From NCBI GenBank assembly GCA_030272155.1, contig CP126201.1:2214501-2278500 (forward strand): a DNA stretch of 64,000 bases. Direction: 5' to 3'. The first letter of the stretch is position 1. Each line of letters begins with the position of its first letter. The notes under the pieces are model-generated. The model had not been told where the DNA came from and did no database searches. It saw only the letters and a list, made by a program, of their open reading frames with translations. The stretch is from Tetradesmus obliquus (taxonomy: Eukaryota; Chlorophyta; Chlorophyceae; Sphaeropleales; Scenedesmaceae). Positions 23,145 through 33,000 of this stretch are shown here, piece after piece. Made by a program: the position numbers and the translations under genes.

Positions 23145-24005
23145 GCCGGCACTCACTGTCTTGAGGTCCTTGATGGCATCCTTGAAATTGCCAAGCATAA
23201 AGTACGCATCTCCGCGCCGATAGTAGCCCTGCAGCAGCACCATAATACAGCAGCAGCAGAAACCAGACAAGACATTGAGCAGGTGGGTCGTAGTTGCATT
23301 TTGAGCTGCCTTGTGGATGATGTGCTTGCTGGACTAGTGAAGGATGGATTCCCGAACTGTCTGAAGATGCCTGCAGGGACTTTTGCAGTACAGCTGCAGA
23401 TCAGGCTGCAACTGGTTTTGTTGCACTGGTGATTATCTGCTGACGCAGTGCCAAACAGCCAATCAGCACCGCAAAACTGACAGCCAATCACTCAGACAGA
23501 TTGCGTTTATAGTCTCTTCCAGTCCTGCCATATGCATTTTGAATGTCTCGCAACCAAGCAACAGCAGTTCTGCAACTCCCAACTGCTGTGGTGCATGATC
23601 TCAGCAGCTGCCACAAAGCGTGCAGCCCTGACGTCTGATCTACACAACAGAGTCTGCTGCATTCTGCAGCATGAGCTCACCTTGGCGTAAGAGGGATCCA
23701 CCTCAATGGCCCTGCTGGCGTCTGCTACTGCTGAGCCATACTCCTCGAGCTTTATATGCGCAAACGACCTGTTTGCGAAGTAAACTGCGGTCTCCGGATA
23801 GAGATCGATGGCCTTGGTGTACAGATTGACAGCTCCAGCGTAGTGCTTCTCTGCAAGAGCCCATCAACCCACCAAGCAACCGGATCACTACAAAAGCGCG
23901 TACACAGCGCATGACGCCAGCATACGCCTTGATTAACAATGCTATACCTTTAAATAGTTTGTTCGCCTCATTCTTCAACTTCTCGGCCTCCTCCTTGTTC
24001 GCCAT
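17341..24005 (-). CDS. PP5: Serine/threonine protein phosphatase 5 (TPR-PPP), eleven exons
   Basis: Exons, 5' to 3' on the minus strand: 24005-23948, 23850-23681, 23228-23157, 22261-22160, 21769-21685, 21330-21218, 20738-20576, 19770-19625, 18710-18547, 18356-18191, 17553-17341. Phases are consistent and give 483 residues, the normal PP5 length. The N-terminus ([19 protein letters not shown]) begins a TPR array of three repeats. The catalytic domain has GDVHGQ, GDFVDRG, RGNHES, LHGGLF and RSHEV metal- and phosphate-binding motifs, then [14 protein letters not shown] and the C-terminal PMAYASSFL helix that autoinhibits PP5. Known PP5 binds HSP90 through its TPRs and acts on signalling clients in cytosol and nucleus. 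Most of its introns contain diverged copies of adjacent exon ends. Confidence 0.95.
17611..17803 (-). repeat. Copies of PP5 exon 11 5' end with acceptor
   Basis: The exon 11 start ([20 protein letters not shown]) recurs at about 17751-17803 nearly unchanged, at 17619-17670 with a frameshift, and as a remnant near 17850-17872. All are in the same orientation inside intron 10. Confidence 0.9.
17961..18064 (-). repeat. Copy of PP5 exon 10 3' end with donor
   Basis: [18 protein letters not shown] and RSHEV, followed by GTGAG, repeat the end of exon 10 (18189-18270) about 230 bases downstream in intron 10. Confidence 0.9.
18786..19140 (-). repeat. Three copies of PP5 exon 9 5' end
   Basis: Blocks at about 18786-18852, 18931-18996 and 19072-19140 copy [20 protein letters not shown] from exon 9 (18640-18712). 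They lie upstream of the exon in intron 8 and share flanking intron sequence with TAACAGT(T/C)-rich stretches. The outermost copy is the most diverged. Confidence 0.9.
19396..19552 (-). repeat. Copies of PP5 exon 8 3' end
   Basis: About 19508-19552 and 19396-19433 repeat the [13 protein letters not shown] end of exon 8, including the donor region, inside intron 8. The nearer copy reads [13 protein letters not shown]. Confidence 0.85.
19851..20013 (-). repeat. Copies of PP5 exon 8 5' end (GDFVDRG motif)
   Basis: About 19851-19908 and 19959-20013 repeat [17 protein letters not shown] with the acceptor, upstream of exon 8 in intron 7. A shorter, more diverged trace is near 20210-20245. Confidence 0.9.
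20303..20395 (-). repeat. Near-intact copy of PP5 exon 7 3' half (GDVHG motif)
   Basis: This open copy of [19 protein letters not shown] and the rest of exon 7, with a perfect GTGAGCG donor, lies in intron 7. No good acceptor precedes it. Confidence 0.9.
20788..21001 (-). repeat. Two copies of PP5 exon 7 5' end
   Basis: About 20788-20870 and 20925-21001 repeat [20 protein letters not shown] with its acceptor, upstream of exon 7 in intron 6. The nearer copy has a frame change; the farther reads [20 protein letters not shown]. Confidence 0.9.
21332..21413. repeat. (CAG)n / minus-strand (CTG)n abutting PP5 exon 6 acceptor
   Basis: About 27 uninterrupted units. On the minus strand the tract runs straight into the CAG acceptor of exon 6, so it occupies the whole polypyrimidine position. 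Confidence 0.95.
21963..22090 (-). repeat. Copies of PP5 exon 4 3' end
   Basis: Two short blocks (about 21963-21995 and 22058-22090) repeat the [11 protein letters not shown] end of exon 4 with GTGACG- or GGGGAG-like followers, inside intron 4. Confidence 0.75.
22330..22393 (-). repeat. Copy of PP5 exon 4 5' end
   Basis: It repeats [18 protein letters not shown] (here [18 protein letters not shown]) and the acceptor about 130 bases upstream of exon 4, inside intron 3. Confidence 0.85.
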
Positions 24006-24500
24006 GATGGCGTCCTGCTGTGTGTGCCTCTGCAGAGGCTGCCAGAGACGCCGATCTTAGACGCTCAGACGCTTGTTACCAACTTTTGGTGCTCAACATT
24101 GGTTTATACGACAATTCACCGCTTCTGCACGGACTGCTGGAACGTCAGCAGCACGCTGCTGCTCAGCTGTTGTGTATCAGGTACACCTGTGATCGTGAGT
24201 TGAGCTTTTCACTCTTGCAAAGTCCACCAAATCTTCCGTCTACAGACACAACCACTGTGTAGTAGAGGCAGTGACTGTCAGGCGCTCGCCACCATGTCAC
24301 TTGTCATGTTCAAAGTGCAAATCCCGCTGTGCCCTGCGGGTCTGGCTGTTCACATGCTGTGACAGCTACTCCCCACTCAAGCCTCAGCAAATTGAGATTG
24401 ATTTCTATCATCATGGGTGAATGTAACAGCGTCAAAAGGTCATGCTGGTGGCAGTGCCAGGGGCTACTACTGGTGGCACCAGTGTCACTTCAGCACAAGC
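24006..24500. other. Short intergenic region upstream of PP5
   Basis: It probably holds the PP5 promoter and the 3' end of the 24501-26297 gene. I see no coding exon and no clear minus-strand UGUAA signal. Confidence 0.4.
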
Positions 24501-26297
24501 TCAAGTGCTCAAGGGCTCGGCTGCTGACTCAGCTGCAATCTGCTCGAGCCAGCGCTGGCCTGACTTCAGCCCTGCTGCAGCTGCGACTGCAGCTGCCGCT
24601 TTGACATGCTGCTGATCCTTCCATGGCGCCAGAATGATGCCAGGCCCAGGCTCCGCTTGCTCTTGAGCTAGAACCTTGGCAGTGCGCTGCAAATATGCTG
24701 CTCCAGCACGGTTGCCGTTGAAGCTGCTGCCGTGCAACACACCCGCCTGCCTGTACCCCACTCCTCTAGGACTCTTTATCGCGGGCAGCGGCCCAAACAG
24801 CCCCACTGTTTTGCCAGGCCGCATATTTGGGACGCTGCCAGTTGCCCTTACTACAGGCGTGCCGCTGAGGCTGGCGTTGCTGGCAGTTGCATCTGCATCT
24901 GTTACGGCTGGTGTTAGAGGTGCCTCCAGGATGCTGCCGGGGCACGCTAACCTGCTGCTGCGTGGTGAGCTAATCATCATGATGCCATCCATTGCACTGC
25001 CAGCTGACCCCAGCACTGGCAAGCTGCTACAGCATGACTGCTGATGCGCCGCTGCTGCGGCACTAGCACTTGCAGGACTGCCTGGCTGGCTGCTGCTAGG
25101 CGAGCGTCTGTATGCCTGCTGCTGTTGTAGCCGTAGCTGCGGCACCTTGGTTTTCCTGCAAGTGATTGCGTCAGTAGCTGCCCTTGACAGTGTGCTGCGC
25201 AAGCTAGCTGAAGGCCCTTCCTGAGCTGCCTGCTGCTGCCAGGTTGACTCAACAGCACTGCCAGCCATTGCGACAGACGCCACAGCAGGACTGCCGCCGC
25301 AGTCACTTGCAGGAAACTCCAGCAGTCCTGCAAGCTGTACAGCTACATTGGCCATGCTGCTGGTCGTGGCTTGCAGCGGACCTGCTGCTACAGCCTTTGC
25401 AAAGCCCAGCTCTAGAGCTGCTGAAATATCCTCTCGAGGAGTGTCCAGCTTCCCGTCTTTGTCTATGGAGTCAAAGTATGTCCCTATAGTGGTTGCTGCT
25501 GCTGCTGCCGCTTTGCTGCAAACACCACCTGGCTGTTGGTCAATCTGGTGGTCTGGCTGTGCAGGCATTGCTCCCCCTGCAGTCACAAGTGCTGGCCCCT
25601 GTGCAGAATCTGGTGAGGGGTCGCCTTGCCTGTCAATATGGGGCAGATGCACAACATAGCTGCCAGCAGCAGCAATCTGTAGCCTGGCAGCTGCTGCTGC
25701 CATAGAAGCTGCCTCCAGGGTGGATGCAATAGGTCCTGCTGCTGCAGCTGGTGCTCCTGCATGCCCAATACGCCCTGTTTGACACAGTCTACTGCCATGC
25801 TGCATGCAGCAATGGCTGGAGCTGCTGTGCGATGCTGTAGCAGGGCCAGGCTTAGGAAGTAGCGTTCCAAGTTGTGCAGCAACTAGCTTTGCGGCTGAAT
25901 GCCTGCAGCCTCCTGCAACGCTGCTGGGCAACCTCAAAGGCGAAGTGTGCATCTGTGATGACATATAGCATGATCTGCTTCCTGCAATCTGGCCAAGCAA
26001 GCTGCATGAGGGTGCTGTGTAGCCACACTTGGCAGTGAGGCCAGCAATGAACTCTGCTGAAGCTACGGTAGGGCCCTTAGGTGCTGCAGCACTGTCTGGG
26101 ATGGCAACATCTGGCAATAGAGACTGCACTGCCAGGTAGAGCCTGCTGTTTGGAGCTATTGTCTTTCTGCTTTGTGGTGGCACATGCACAACCGCTGATG
26201 CAAGAGGTCCTGCTGTAACGCAGCAGCTGCTCAACTGTTCTTCATGCTGCTGTGCCGCCAGTTTGCATGGTGCTGCAGCCAGCGCCCTGTCAACCTG
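24501..26297 (-). CDS. Hypothetical Ala/Ser/Pro-rich protein, 5' end unresolved
   Basis: A single open stretch of about 590 codons ends at 24501. The frame continues upstream past 26234 (TTG, not ATG) to a likely acceptor at about 26297, so at least one upstream exon is missing from this call. The protein is disordered and low-complexity, with SPSSSQPGSPASAS and poly-Ala or poly-Gln patches. A more ordered C-terminal part contains GLFGPLPAIKSPRGVGYRQ and IILAPWKDQQH. The segment DSIDKDGKLDTPRED superficially resembles an EF-hand loop but does not match one well. I recognise no family. Long uninterrupted openness supports real coding, though the Ala/Gln-rich composition weakens that argument. 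Confidence 0.5.
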   Translation of the reverse strand, partial: QVDRALAAAPCKLAAQQHEEQLSSCCVTAGPLASAVVHVPPQSRKTIAPNSRLYLAVQSLLPDVAIPDSAAAPKGPTVASAEFIAGLTAKCGYTAPSCSLLGQIAGSRSCYMSSQMHTSPLRLPSSVAGGCRHSAAKLVAAQLGTLLPKPGPATASHSSSSHCCMQHGSRLCQTGRIGHAGAPAAAAGPIASTLEAASMAAAAARLQIAAAGSYVVHLPHIDRQGDPSPDSAQGPALVTAGGAMPAQPDHQIDQQPGGVCSKAAAAAATTIGTYFDSIDKDGKLDTPREDISAALELGFAKAVAAGPLQATTSSMANVAVQLAGLLEFPASDCGGSPAVASVAMAGSAVESTWQQQAAQEGPSASLRSTLSRAATDAITCRKTKVPQLRLQQQQAYRRSPSSSQPGSPASASAAAAAHQQSCCSSLPVLGSAGSAMDGIMMISSPRSSRLACPGSILEAPLTPAVTDADATASNASLSGTPVVRATGSVPNMRPGKTVGLFGPLPAIKSPRGVGYRQAGVLHGSSFNGNRAGAAYLQRTAKVLAQEQAEPGPGIILAPWKDQQHVKAAAAVAAAAGLKSGQRWLEQIAAESAAEPLST

Positions 26298-27171
26298 CAG
26301 TATCGAAATTACAGCATATATTCAAAGGAACCTCATTGAGTACCCCGCAGTTCATCACGCTGTGGATGGCCCAATCATCACCTTCTGTGCTGGTGCTTTA
26401 ACCAAGGTGAAGCTGAGCTGCTGCTCCATACACTCTCGCTGTATTTGGCACTTTGCATCAGACAATGAAGCTTAAGCTGCGGTGCTGCGGCTGCTGTCGG
26501 CCGCATCAGCCGCAAGACACTTTCGCGCCTATTGGTTTCGGGACATCGAGCTGTCATGGGGTAGTATGCATCGTGTTCTTCACGGGGAGATTGATTTGTG
26601 ACATCGGGGAAATCCGCTGGAAGCAGCTATGCTGGCTCCAACAAGCCATTGACACCAGAAGACACGTGACCGCAGCCCAGGTGCAGGGTTTTGATCGCCG
26701 CAGTGCACCTGCATTGGAAATGCCAAGCGATGTCACCTGCAGCTCTATCGCAGTACAACCTTGCCAAGAGCCCCTACAGATGCCTCATCACGCCAGCGCC
26801 CGCGGCTGCACCCTTGATCATGGGGGCAGCGCTGAAAGCATGCAATGCTTGCAACTGGTGTCCGAGATGCCACATTGTGCCACAGCGCAATTACATGCGC
26901 TGGCAATGCATTCGAGTTGCCCCTGCTGTGATGCATACCTACTGCAGGTTTGGCTGCCTCAGCCGCTGATTTCATGCTCAGGGCCAGCAATTGTCTTCTG
27001 CAGCTCAATGCCGCTGACCAACAGACTATACAGTGCTGTTCGTGCACCAATGTGCTGCACGCATGCATATGCTGTGTGTCACAGCCATCATGGCATGATG
27101 CTGCGATGCAGAAATGAGTACAGCACAGTACACTAGCAGCTGCATGCTCAAACAACTCAAACGCTGAAGCA
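26298..27171. other. No confident gene
   Basis: It may hold upstream exons of the 24501-26297 gene and the 3' UTR of the LRR gene (minus-strand TGTAA at 26891-26895). The open frames here show no recognisable motif. Confidence 0.35.
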
Positions 27172-29301
27172 TCACAACCTATCTGACCGCATGTCGAGCA
27201 CATCCTCTGTCAACTGAAACCACACACCAGCCGGCAGCAAAGGAGCAAACATGCTCGACAGCTGCTGCACAGCTCCATACTCCAGCCGAACAGGCAAGTC
27301 CACCTGCACACGCTCTAACACAGACAGGTCACATATGGCCTGCAGCAATGTTGCAATGCCTGCAGCATGAAGCTGCATCCCCCCAAACAAATCAACACTG
27401 CTTGCTTCATCAGCCTCAGGATCCTTGTTGCTGTTGAGGATGCTCAAATCCTGCAGCGCTGTCAGCTGCTGCAGCAACAGCCCCAACTGCTGGTGCGTAG
27501 CTGCCTGCCTGCCAGCAGGCAGCAAGTCACCGCACACTGACAGCCTAGTCAGCCCCTGCACTCTGCTAAGCTGCTGCAGCACATCACTGTGCACAAGTCC
27601 TGAGCTCCCCAGGTCTAGCTCCTTCAGCGGCAGCACATGCCATACCACTGCTGCTGCATCATCTACAGTCAAACTTGCTTCCTTGTACACCACCAGCTTC
27701 AGCTCCTGCAAGCTGCCAATCGTGCTGAGCTGCAGCAGATCGTGTGCTGCCAGTCGTGCCTCCTCTGTCTGAGCTGCCATCACTTCATCACACCTGATCG
27801 TTAGCTGCTGCAAGCGGCTGAGAGCTAGCAGCGGTTGCACACCAGCTGTGTCGCCTGTCACCCAGCCTGACCACCTCAGCTGGCAGAGATTCGGTGGCAA
27901 GCAGTCCTGCCGCAGCAAGCCATTGGCGGCAGCATCAACTTGCAGCACTTGCAAAGCTGTGAGCTGCTCCAACCTTAGCGGCGCTAGCTCCTGTGTTGTG
28001 CTGTCACTGCCGCTCAACCGAAACGCCAGGTGCTGCAGTTGCGGCAGCTGCAGATGCTGGAGCTGCTCCCTACGAAAACAGCCGGCCAGCGTTAGAGCTG
28101 TCAGCTGCTGCAATGCTGCTAAGGGTTCCAAAACATCATCTGCATGTGCACGGAAGTCGGCATTGCCTCCCAGAGAAAGGCTGCGCAAGCCAGTGTGTGT
28201 ACACACTGTGTTAATCTGCGCTGCGTCGCTCCAGGTGACCTTGCAATCCAAGCGCCTCAGCGTCCCTGCTGGCAGGTGCTGCATGATGCGTCCCGCTGCC
28301 GTGACTTGCAGCCAAACGGAAGCTAATTCTGACAGCGAACTGATTGTCAGCTGCTGCAGCTGCCAGCTGCTGCATGGTGCTGATGCAGCAGGTGCGGCTG
28401 CTGCAGCTGGTGCTGCTGACACCGCTGCCGCCCCTGTTGGTGCTGCTGTTGCAGCAGCAACGGCAGTCTGAAATGCTGCTACTAGTGCATCCAGTGCTGA
28501 ACGCCAGGCTGGGCTGTGGGTACTAGGGTCCAGCAGCAGCTGCAGCGCACGGACTATGCTGGCACGCTCTGCCAGCCATGTTGCCAGCTGTTCTAGCTGC
28601 CGTGCACTTAAGCGCCCCACAGCCAGGTGCAGCTGCTGCACTGTTGCTGGCACCCACTGCAGCTGCGCAGGCCGCACCGTGCCTACATGCAGCTCTGTCA
28701 GCTGCGGCAGCCGTGCGAGCGGCGCAAGCACGTCGTCGGTTGAGGCTGCTGTGTCTGAGCTGCAGAGCTGCAAGCAGCGCAGGCCTGACAGTGCTGCAAT
28801 CGCCTGCATGCTGGCGTATCTGCTGACGTCTACATCTGCACACAGGCGCGTGAATTGTGGCACCTGCAGCTGCTCCAGAATCCCAGCATTCACCAGAATG
28901 CCTTGAAGGCAGAATGACTGCAGCTGCAGCGGACGGATGCACGCTGCCTGCTGCAGTGCGGGCCCCACACGCCAGTATCCTGCTGCCGCTGCTGCTTCTG
29001 CATCAATCCTACACTGCAGCTGTAGATCAAACGTCTGCAGCAGCCCAGCATGCTTCGACAGCCAGTGCACAAGCATGTGCACGCGCTGAATCTGCTCGTC
29101 AGCTCTTCTCAGACTCTTCTCATGCACAGCAAGCGCTACTGGCACTTGGCCAGCAAGCAGCTGTGACACAGCTGCGTTCAGCTCCTTGGACACAAGCTGC
29201 AGCTGCGCCACTGCCTGCTGGTCGCGGCTGATGCTGGGATGGCGCAGGATAGGTGTGTGCAGCTCAGGATCATGCATGCTGTGCATGGCTTGCTCCTCCA
29301 T
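27172..29301 (-). CDS. Leucine-rich-repeat protein, single exon, 709 aa
   Basis: The ATG at 29301 begins MEEQAMHSMHDPEL and the frame runs uninterrupted to 27172. The N-terminal ISRDQQAVAQLQLVSKELNA resembles the tail of an F-box, but the LP-x6 start of that domain is not clear. The rest consists of irregular LRRs of the form LxxLxxLxLxxCxxxxxLxx, Gln-rich (LQQLTALTLAGC, LSRLQQLTIRC), a composition common in chlorophyte LRR proteins. A poly-Ala insert lies near residues 280-310. No membrane segment or kinase domain is seen. It is probably an adaptor or F-box-like protein, with the partner unknown. It diverges from the EngA gene across about 770 bases. Confidence 0.8.
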   Translation of the reverse strand: MEEQAMHSMHDPELHTPILRHPSISRDQQAVAQLQLVSKELNAAVSQLLAGQVPVALAVHEKSLRRADEQIQRVHMLVHWLSKHAGLLQTFDLQLQCRIDAEAAAAAGYWRVGPALQQAACIRPLQLQSFCLQGILVNAGILEQLQVPQFTRLCADVDVSRYASMQAIAALSGLRCLQLCSSDTAASTDDVLAPLARLPQLTELHVGTVRPAQLQWVPATVQQLHLAVGRLSARQLEQLATWLAERASIVRALQLLLDPSTHSPAWRSALDALVAAFQTAVAAATAAPTGAAAVSAAPAAAAAPAASAPCSSWQLQQLTISSLSELASVWLQVTAAGRIMQHLPAGTLRRLDCKVTWSDAAQINTVCTHTGLRSLSLGGNADFRAHADDVLEPLAALQQLTALTLAGCFRREQLQHLQLPQLQHLAFRLSGSDSTTQELAPLRLEQLTALQVLQVDAAANGLLRQDCLPPNLCQLRWSGWVTGDTAGVQPLLALSRLQQLTIRCDEVMAAQTEEARLAAHDLLQLSTIGSLQELKLVVYKEASLTVDDAAAVVWHVLPLKELDLGSSGLVHSDVLQQLSRVQGLTRLSVCGDLLPAGRQAATHQQLGLLLQQLTALQDLSILNSNKDPEADEASSVDLFGGMQLHAAGIATLLQAICDLSVLERVQVDLPVRLEYGAVQQLSSMFAPLLPAGVWFQLTEDVLDMRSDRL

Positions 29302-29980
29302 CCTGCAGGTCTGCTACTGCTGCTCGCTGTGTTGGCTGATCACTTCTGGCTGGTGCTGTTCCCCTCTGTTACTGCGCTTGGATGACTCCCAGGTTGTTCC
29401 TGTACGCAATATACAAAGCAACAAATGCATTTCAATAAAAACCAGGACCAGGCAGCTGCAAGTAGGAAACCATAGCACAGTCCTGTTGGTACTTGCCAAC
29501 TCACTTGACAGGACCAGTAGCTGAGCGCCGCCGGGCAGCAGTTGTGCTATCGTAGCATTTCTACACCATATCTTTGTAAAGGCTTTCACCAGGATGAGCA
29601 ACAGCGCCAGCGCAGTGCTCTTCACCACCTGTGCTGCTCAATGCTGAATCCCACGAATATATGGTCCTGTTGCACTAAGACAAGCGGCACCTCAACGCTA
29701 CAAGACCTTGAGCATACTGTCGTTCCGATCCGAGGCAACGATCTGCTGTGGGTGGGCTGCATACTCGACTAACAGTCACAGCAGTAGTCAGTGACTAATG
29801 ACAGTTGTGTGAATGTACGAGGGCGCTCCTCTAGGCATGTCCGGAGGAGACTGGTGCTTGCGAATCATCTCTCACTCACAAATCACTGCAACTCAAGCGC
29901 AGCCAACATTCTGTGTGTGGTCCAGCACAGCTTTGGCATCAGTGGGCGGCCAAGTGGAACTTGCTTGCCTTCCGTGCTGT

Positions 29981-29986
29981 TATATA
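29981..29986 (+). promoter_or_regulatory. Possible TATA box for EngA
   Basis: TATATA lies about 85 bases upstream of the EngA ATG, in otherwise mixed sequence. Position and composition fit a core promoter; there is no other support. Confidence 0.35.
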
Positions 29987-30068
29987 TTGATCATTGATGC
30001 AAAGTGCGTGCCATAATCATCTTTAATTACGCTCAGTGCTCCGGTACACACACGCACCGCGAGTCCCG

Positions 30069-33000
30069 ATGCTGCACACACAGTTGCTCACAAGGCGCGT
30101 GGTTGCAGCAAAGCCATTGAACTCAATAGGTGTATCAAAAACAAATCACAAAGGTTTTACGCCTCGGCATGCATGCATCTCGCGCGTGAGCAGCAGCAGC
30201 ACTCCTGACAGCATCACAGATGAGGAGGCAGAGCGCTTTGAGAAGATTGCTGCTGCTCTCGTGGAAAAGCTAAAGGACTTACCAGATACAGAGGTGGAGC
30301 CTGAAGGCGAGTGTTGCTCGTTATTGCCTATAATGTTGGCTAAACAGCGTGGTGGCCACAGCACATCGGCGGCAGCAGCTGTGTGGCAGCTGTCAGTGGC
30401 TCCATCAGTTCAGCACAAGTACTGGACAGTTCAACGGCACTGCGAGCTATGAGTTGTTCAATGGATAAAAGCCGGCTATGTCGCAGACTTATGCCTGTGG
30501 TGTGCAAGGGCACAGCTGCACGTGTCACAGGCTGGGCTGCACAGGAAAGCATACCAGGGTCCTGGCGCCTGACATCAGTGTCTCGACTCTGACATTGGTT
30601 GACATCAAACCCACATATAACAAGCAGCATCAGCACAAATGACAGCCATGCTTCGCCTTTCCTGTATGAGCTGCGCTCAGCTGGCTATCCTGCAAGCTGC
30701 TGACAACCCTCTGTGCTGCAACTGCTGCTTTCCTGCAGATGCTTTTGCTGACGAGGACCTCCTGGTGGAGTTTGGCAGTATCGCCTCGCCACAGCAGGCA
30801 GCAGACATCCAGGCGCGCTTAGAGGAGCGCCGCGCAGCAGCAGCTGCAGCCTCCACATCAAACAGCAGCAGCTTCGTGCCGCGCAAGCTACGCAAGAAGC
30901 AGCTGCCAATTGAGGCGCTGCCAAAGGTTGCTATTGTGGGGCGGCCCAATGTGGGCAAGTCAGCAATGTTTAACCGGCTTGCAGGCAGCAGCTTGGCGGT
31001 TGTGTACGATTACCCTGGCGTGACAAGGGATCGGCTGTACACGCGCGCTTTCTGGGGAGACAAGGAGTTCTGCCTCATCGACACAGGTGGGTGTTGCTGA
31101 CCAGCGTCCTTCAAGAACATTTGTGCATTGCACCAGGCGTGACCAGTTCTCAAATGTTGCCGTCCCAGTTGCTGACTTTTTTGTTCCCTCTATTCAGGCA
31201 ACCTTGTGTTAAACAGCGCGGCTGCTGATGCACCTCTTGATTTCTGTTGCTGCATTGCCGCAGGTGGCCTGATGAGTGATGCAACAAAGTTGCCGGCAGA
31301 GCAGCAGGCAGCAGCCATGGCCTCTATCTCGGCAGAGGGCCTACCACAGGCCATTGAGCGGCAAGCAGCAGCAGGTGTGTGATCAGCTTGTGCAGCGCAG
31401 TGGCTGCAATATCGTGCTTGCCAGTAATGACGCAGCAGCTTGCGCAAGCAAAGCTGCAGTTGGACTGCTTATGTGCACCAAGCCGCGTCGACGCAGCAAC
31501 ATAAATGTTAGGGATATGCAGCAGGCAATTGCATGTTGCAGCTGTCAGCTTCCAAAATACGCCTTCGCACCTGTTGAATGGGGTGACTTTGCCCCAAAGT
31601 ATGCCACGTCAAAAGCAGTTTCCTTGCTGTTAACACAGAGAGGTTGCGGTTTTGCTTTGTAAGCGGGCAAGCAAAGTGATTGGCGAGTGAATTAGCTGAG
31701 TACGTTGTGTTTCGTGCTGCCGCAGGTGTTGCTGAGGCTGACAGCATAGTGCTGGTCGTAGATGGCCAGTCTGGGCTGCACCCTAGCGATGAGGAGGTGG
31801 TGGCTTGGCTGCGGCAGCACCACCCCTCAAAGCCTGTGGTGCTGGCTGTCAACAAGTGTGAGAGCAGCACGCAAGGCCCCACACAGGTGCGGAAACATGA
31901 ACAGCATGTGCACTGGATGCTGTTTAGTGCTGTTCATGCGCTCTTGCGTAAGAAGTGGCTGTTGACGCTGGCACCAGGCCCATATACTATGTAGTACAGG
32001 GAGCAGGCCTTCCTTCAAGGTTCACCAGCTTCTATGCATGCTGTGACGCATTGTAGCTGTTTAGACGTGCTCGGACTGTGTTGCAGTTTTTGCAGCTGTT
32101 CCTAGTGTTGATTTTCCGCTGTACCTGTTGCGTAACTGCCATAATGGTGTCTGCTGCAGGCTGCAGAGTTCTGGGAGCTGGGTTTGGAGCCGCACCCCGT
32201 GTCAGCCATCAGCGGGACAGGCACTGGTGAGTGCACTATTAGCAGTAGCTTACAGCAGGCCTGTCCGGCAGCAGCTACAATTTGCCGGGCAGCACCGTAG
32301 TCGCAGAGCATAAGCCGCAGCTGCAGCAGTTGCAGTGCCGTTGGGTTGTCAGTCAGGGAAAGGATCAGACTTTTCTGGCACTTGGCGTGGGCGGCAGGTC
32401 TATGTTTCTCACTGTAGCGACAATCTGCCAGCCGCCGCTGGTCTCCGTGTAACAAATGCAATGCAATGCTTGTCTTCACACCAGCTTGTACCTGCTTGAT
32501 GTTTCTTGATATGTCGGATTGTGCTGTGGAATCATGTTTTATCTATACCTGTGTAGGTGAGATGCTGGACAAGCTGGTCGGCACATTGCCGCCGCCAAAA
32601 GACATGGAAACTGTTGACGAGAGCGACAAACCGCTGGCAGTTGCCATCGTCGGCAGGCCTAACGTTGGTGAGTCGGTCTACTGGTGTTCCTGGTGCATGA
32701 ATGCACACTGCATGTGCTGATGTTCTTGGATTGGCAGGTGGTTGACATCCGCTGGCACTGCCAACGCTGGACATTGGCGAAGGCCTGTGGGTTGACCAGT
32801 CAAGCTGCCCGATGACTGTGTAGGACTGAAAACCATTAGAACAACACGGGAGACCGTGGAAACCCGCTTCAGTAGTGCAAGCCTCAGACTTCAGGGTCTG
32901 GGCTGTCGCTGCACTGTCATAACTGCTGAAAACCGGCACAGCCCACCACAAGCGTAAAGACCCCTCAACTCGTCCTCGTTGATTTCCAAGTGATCGAGTT

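Noticed and set aside
25455-25500. EF-hand-like DSIDKDGKLDTPRED in the low-complexity protein
   Set aside because: Loop positions 1 and 12 do not carry the expected acidic residues and no paired hand is nearby.
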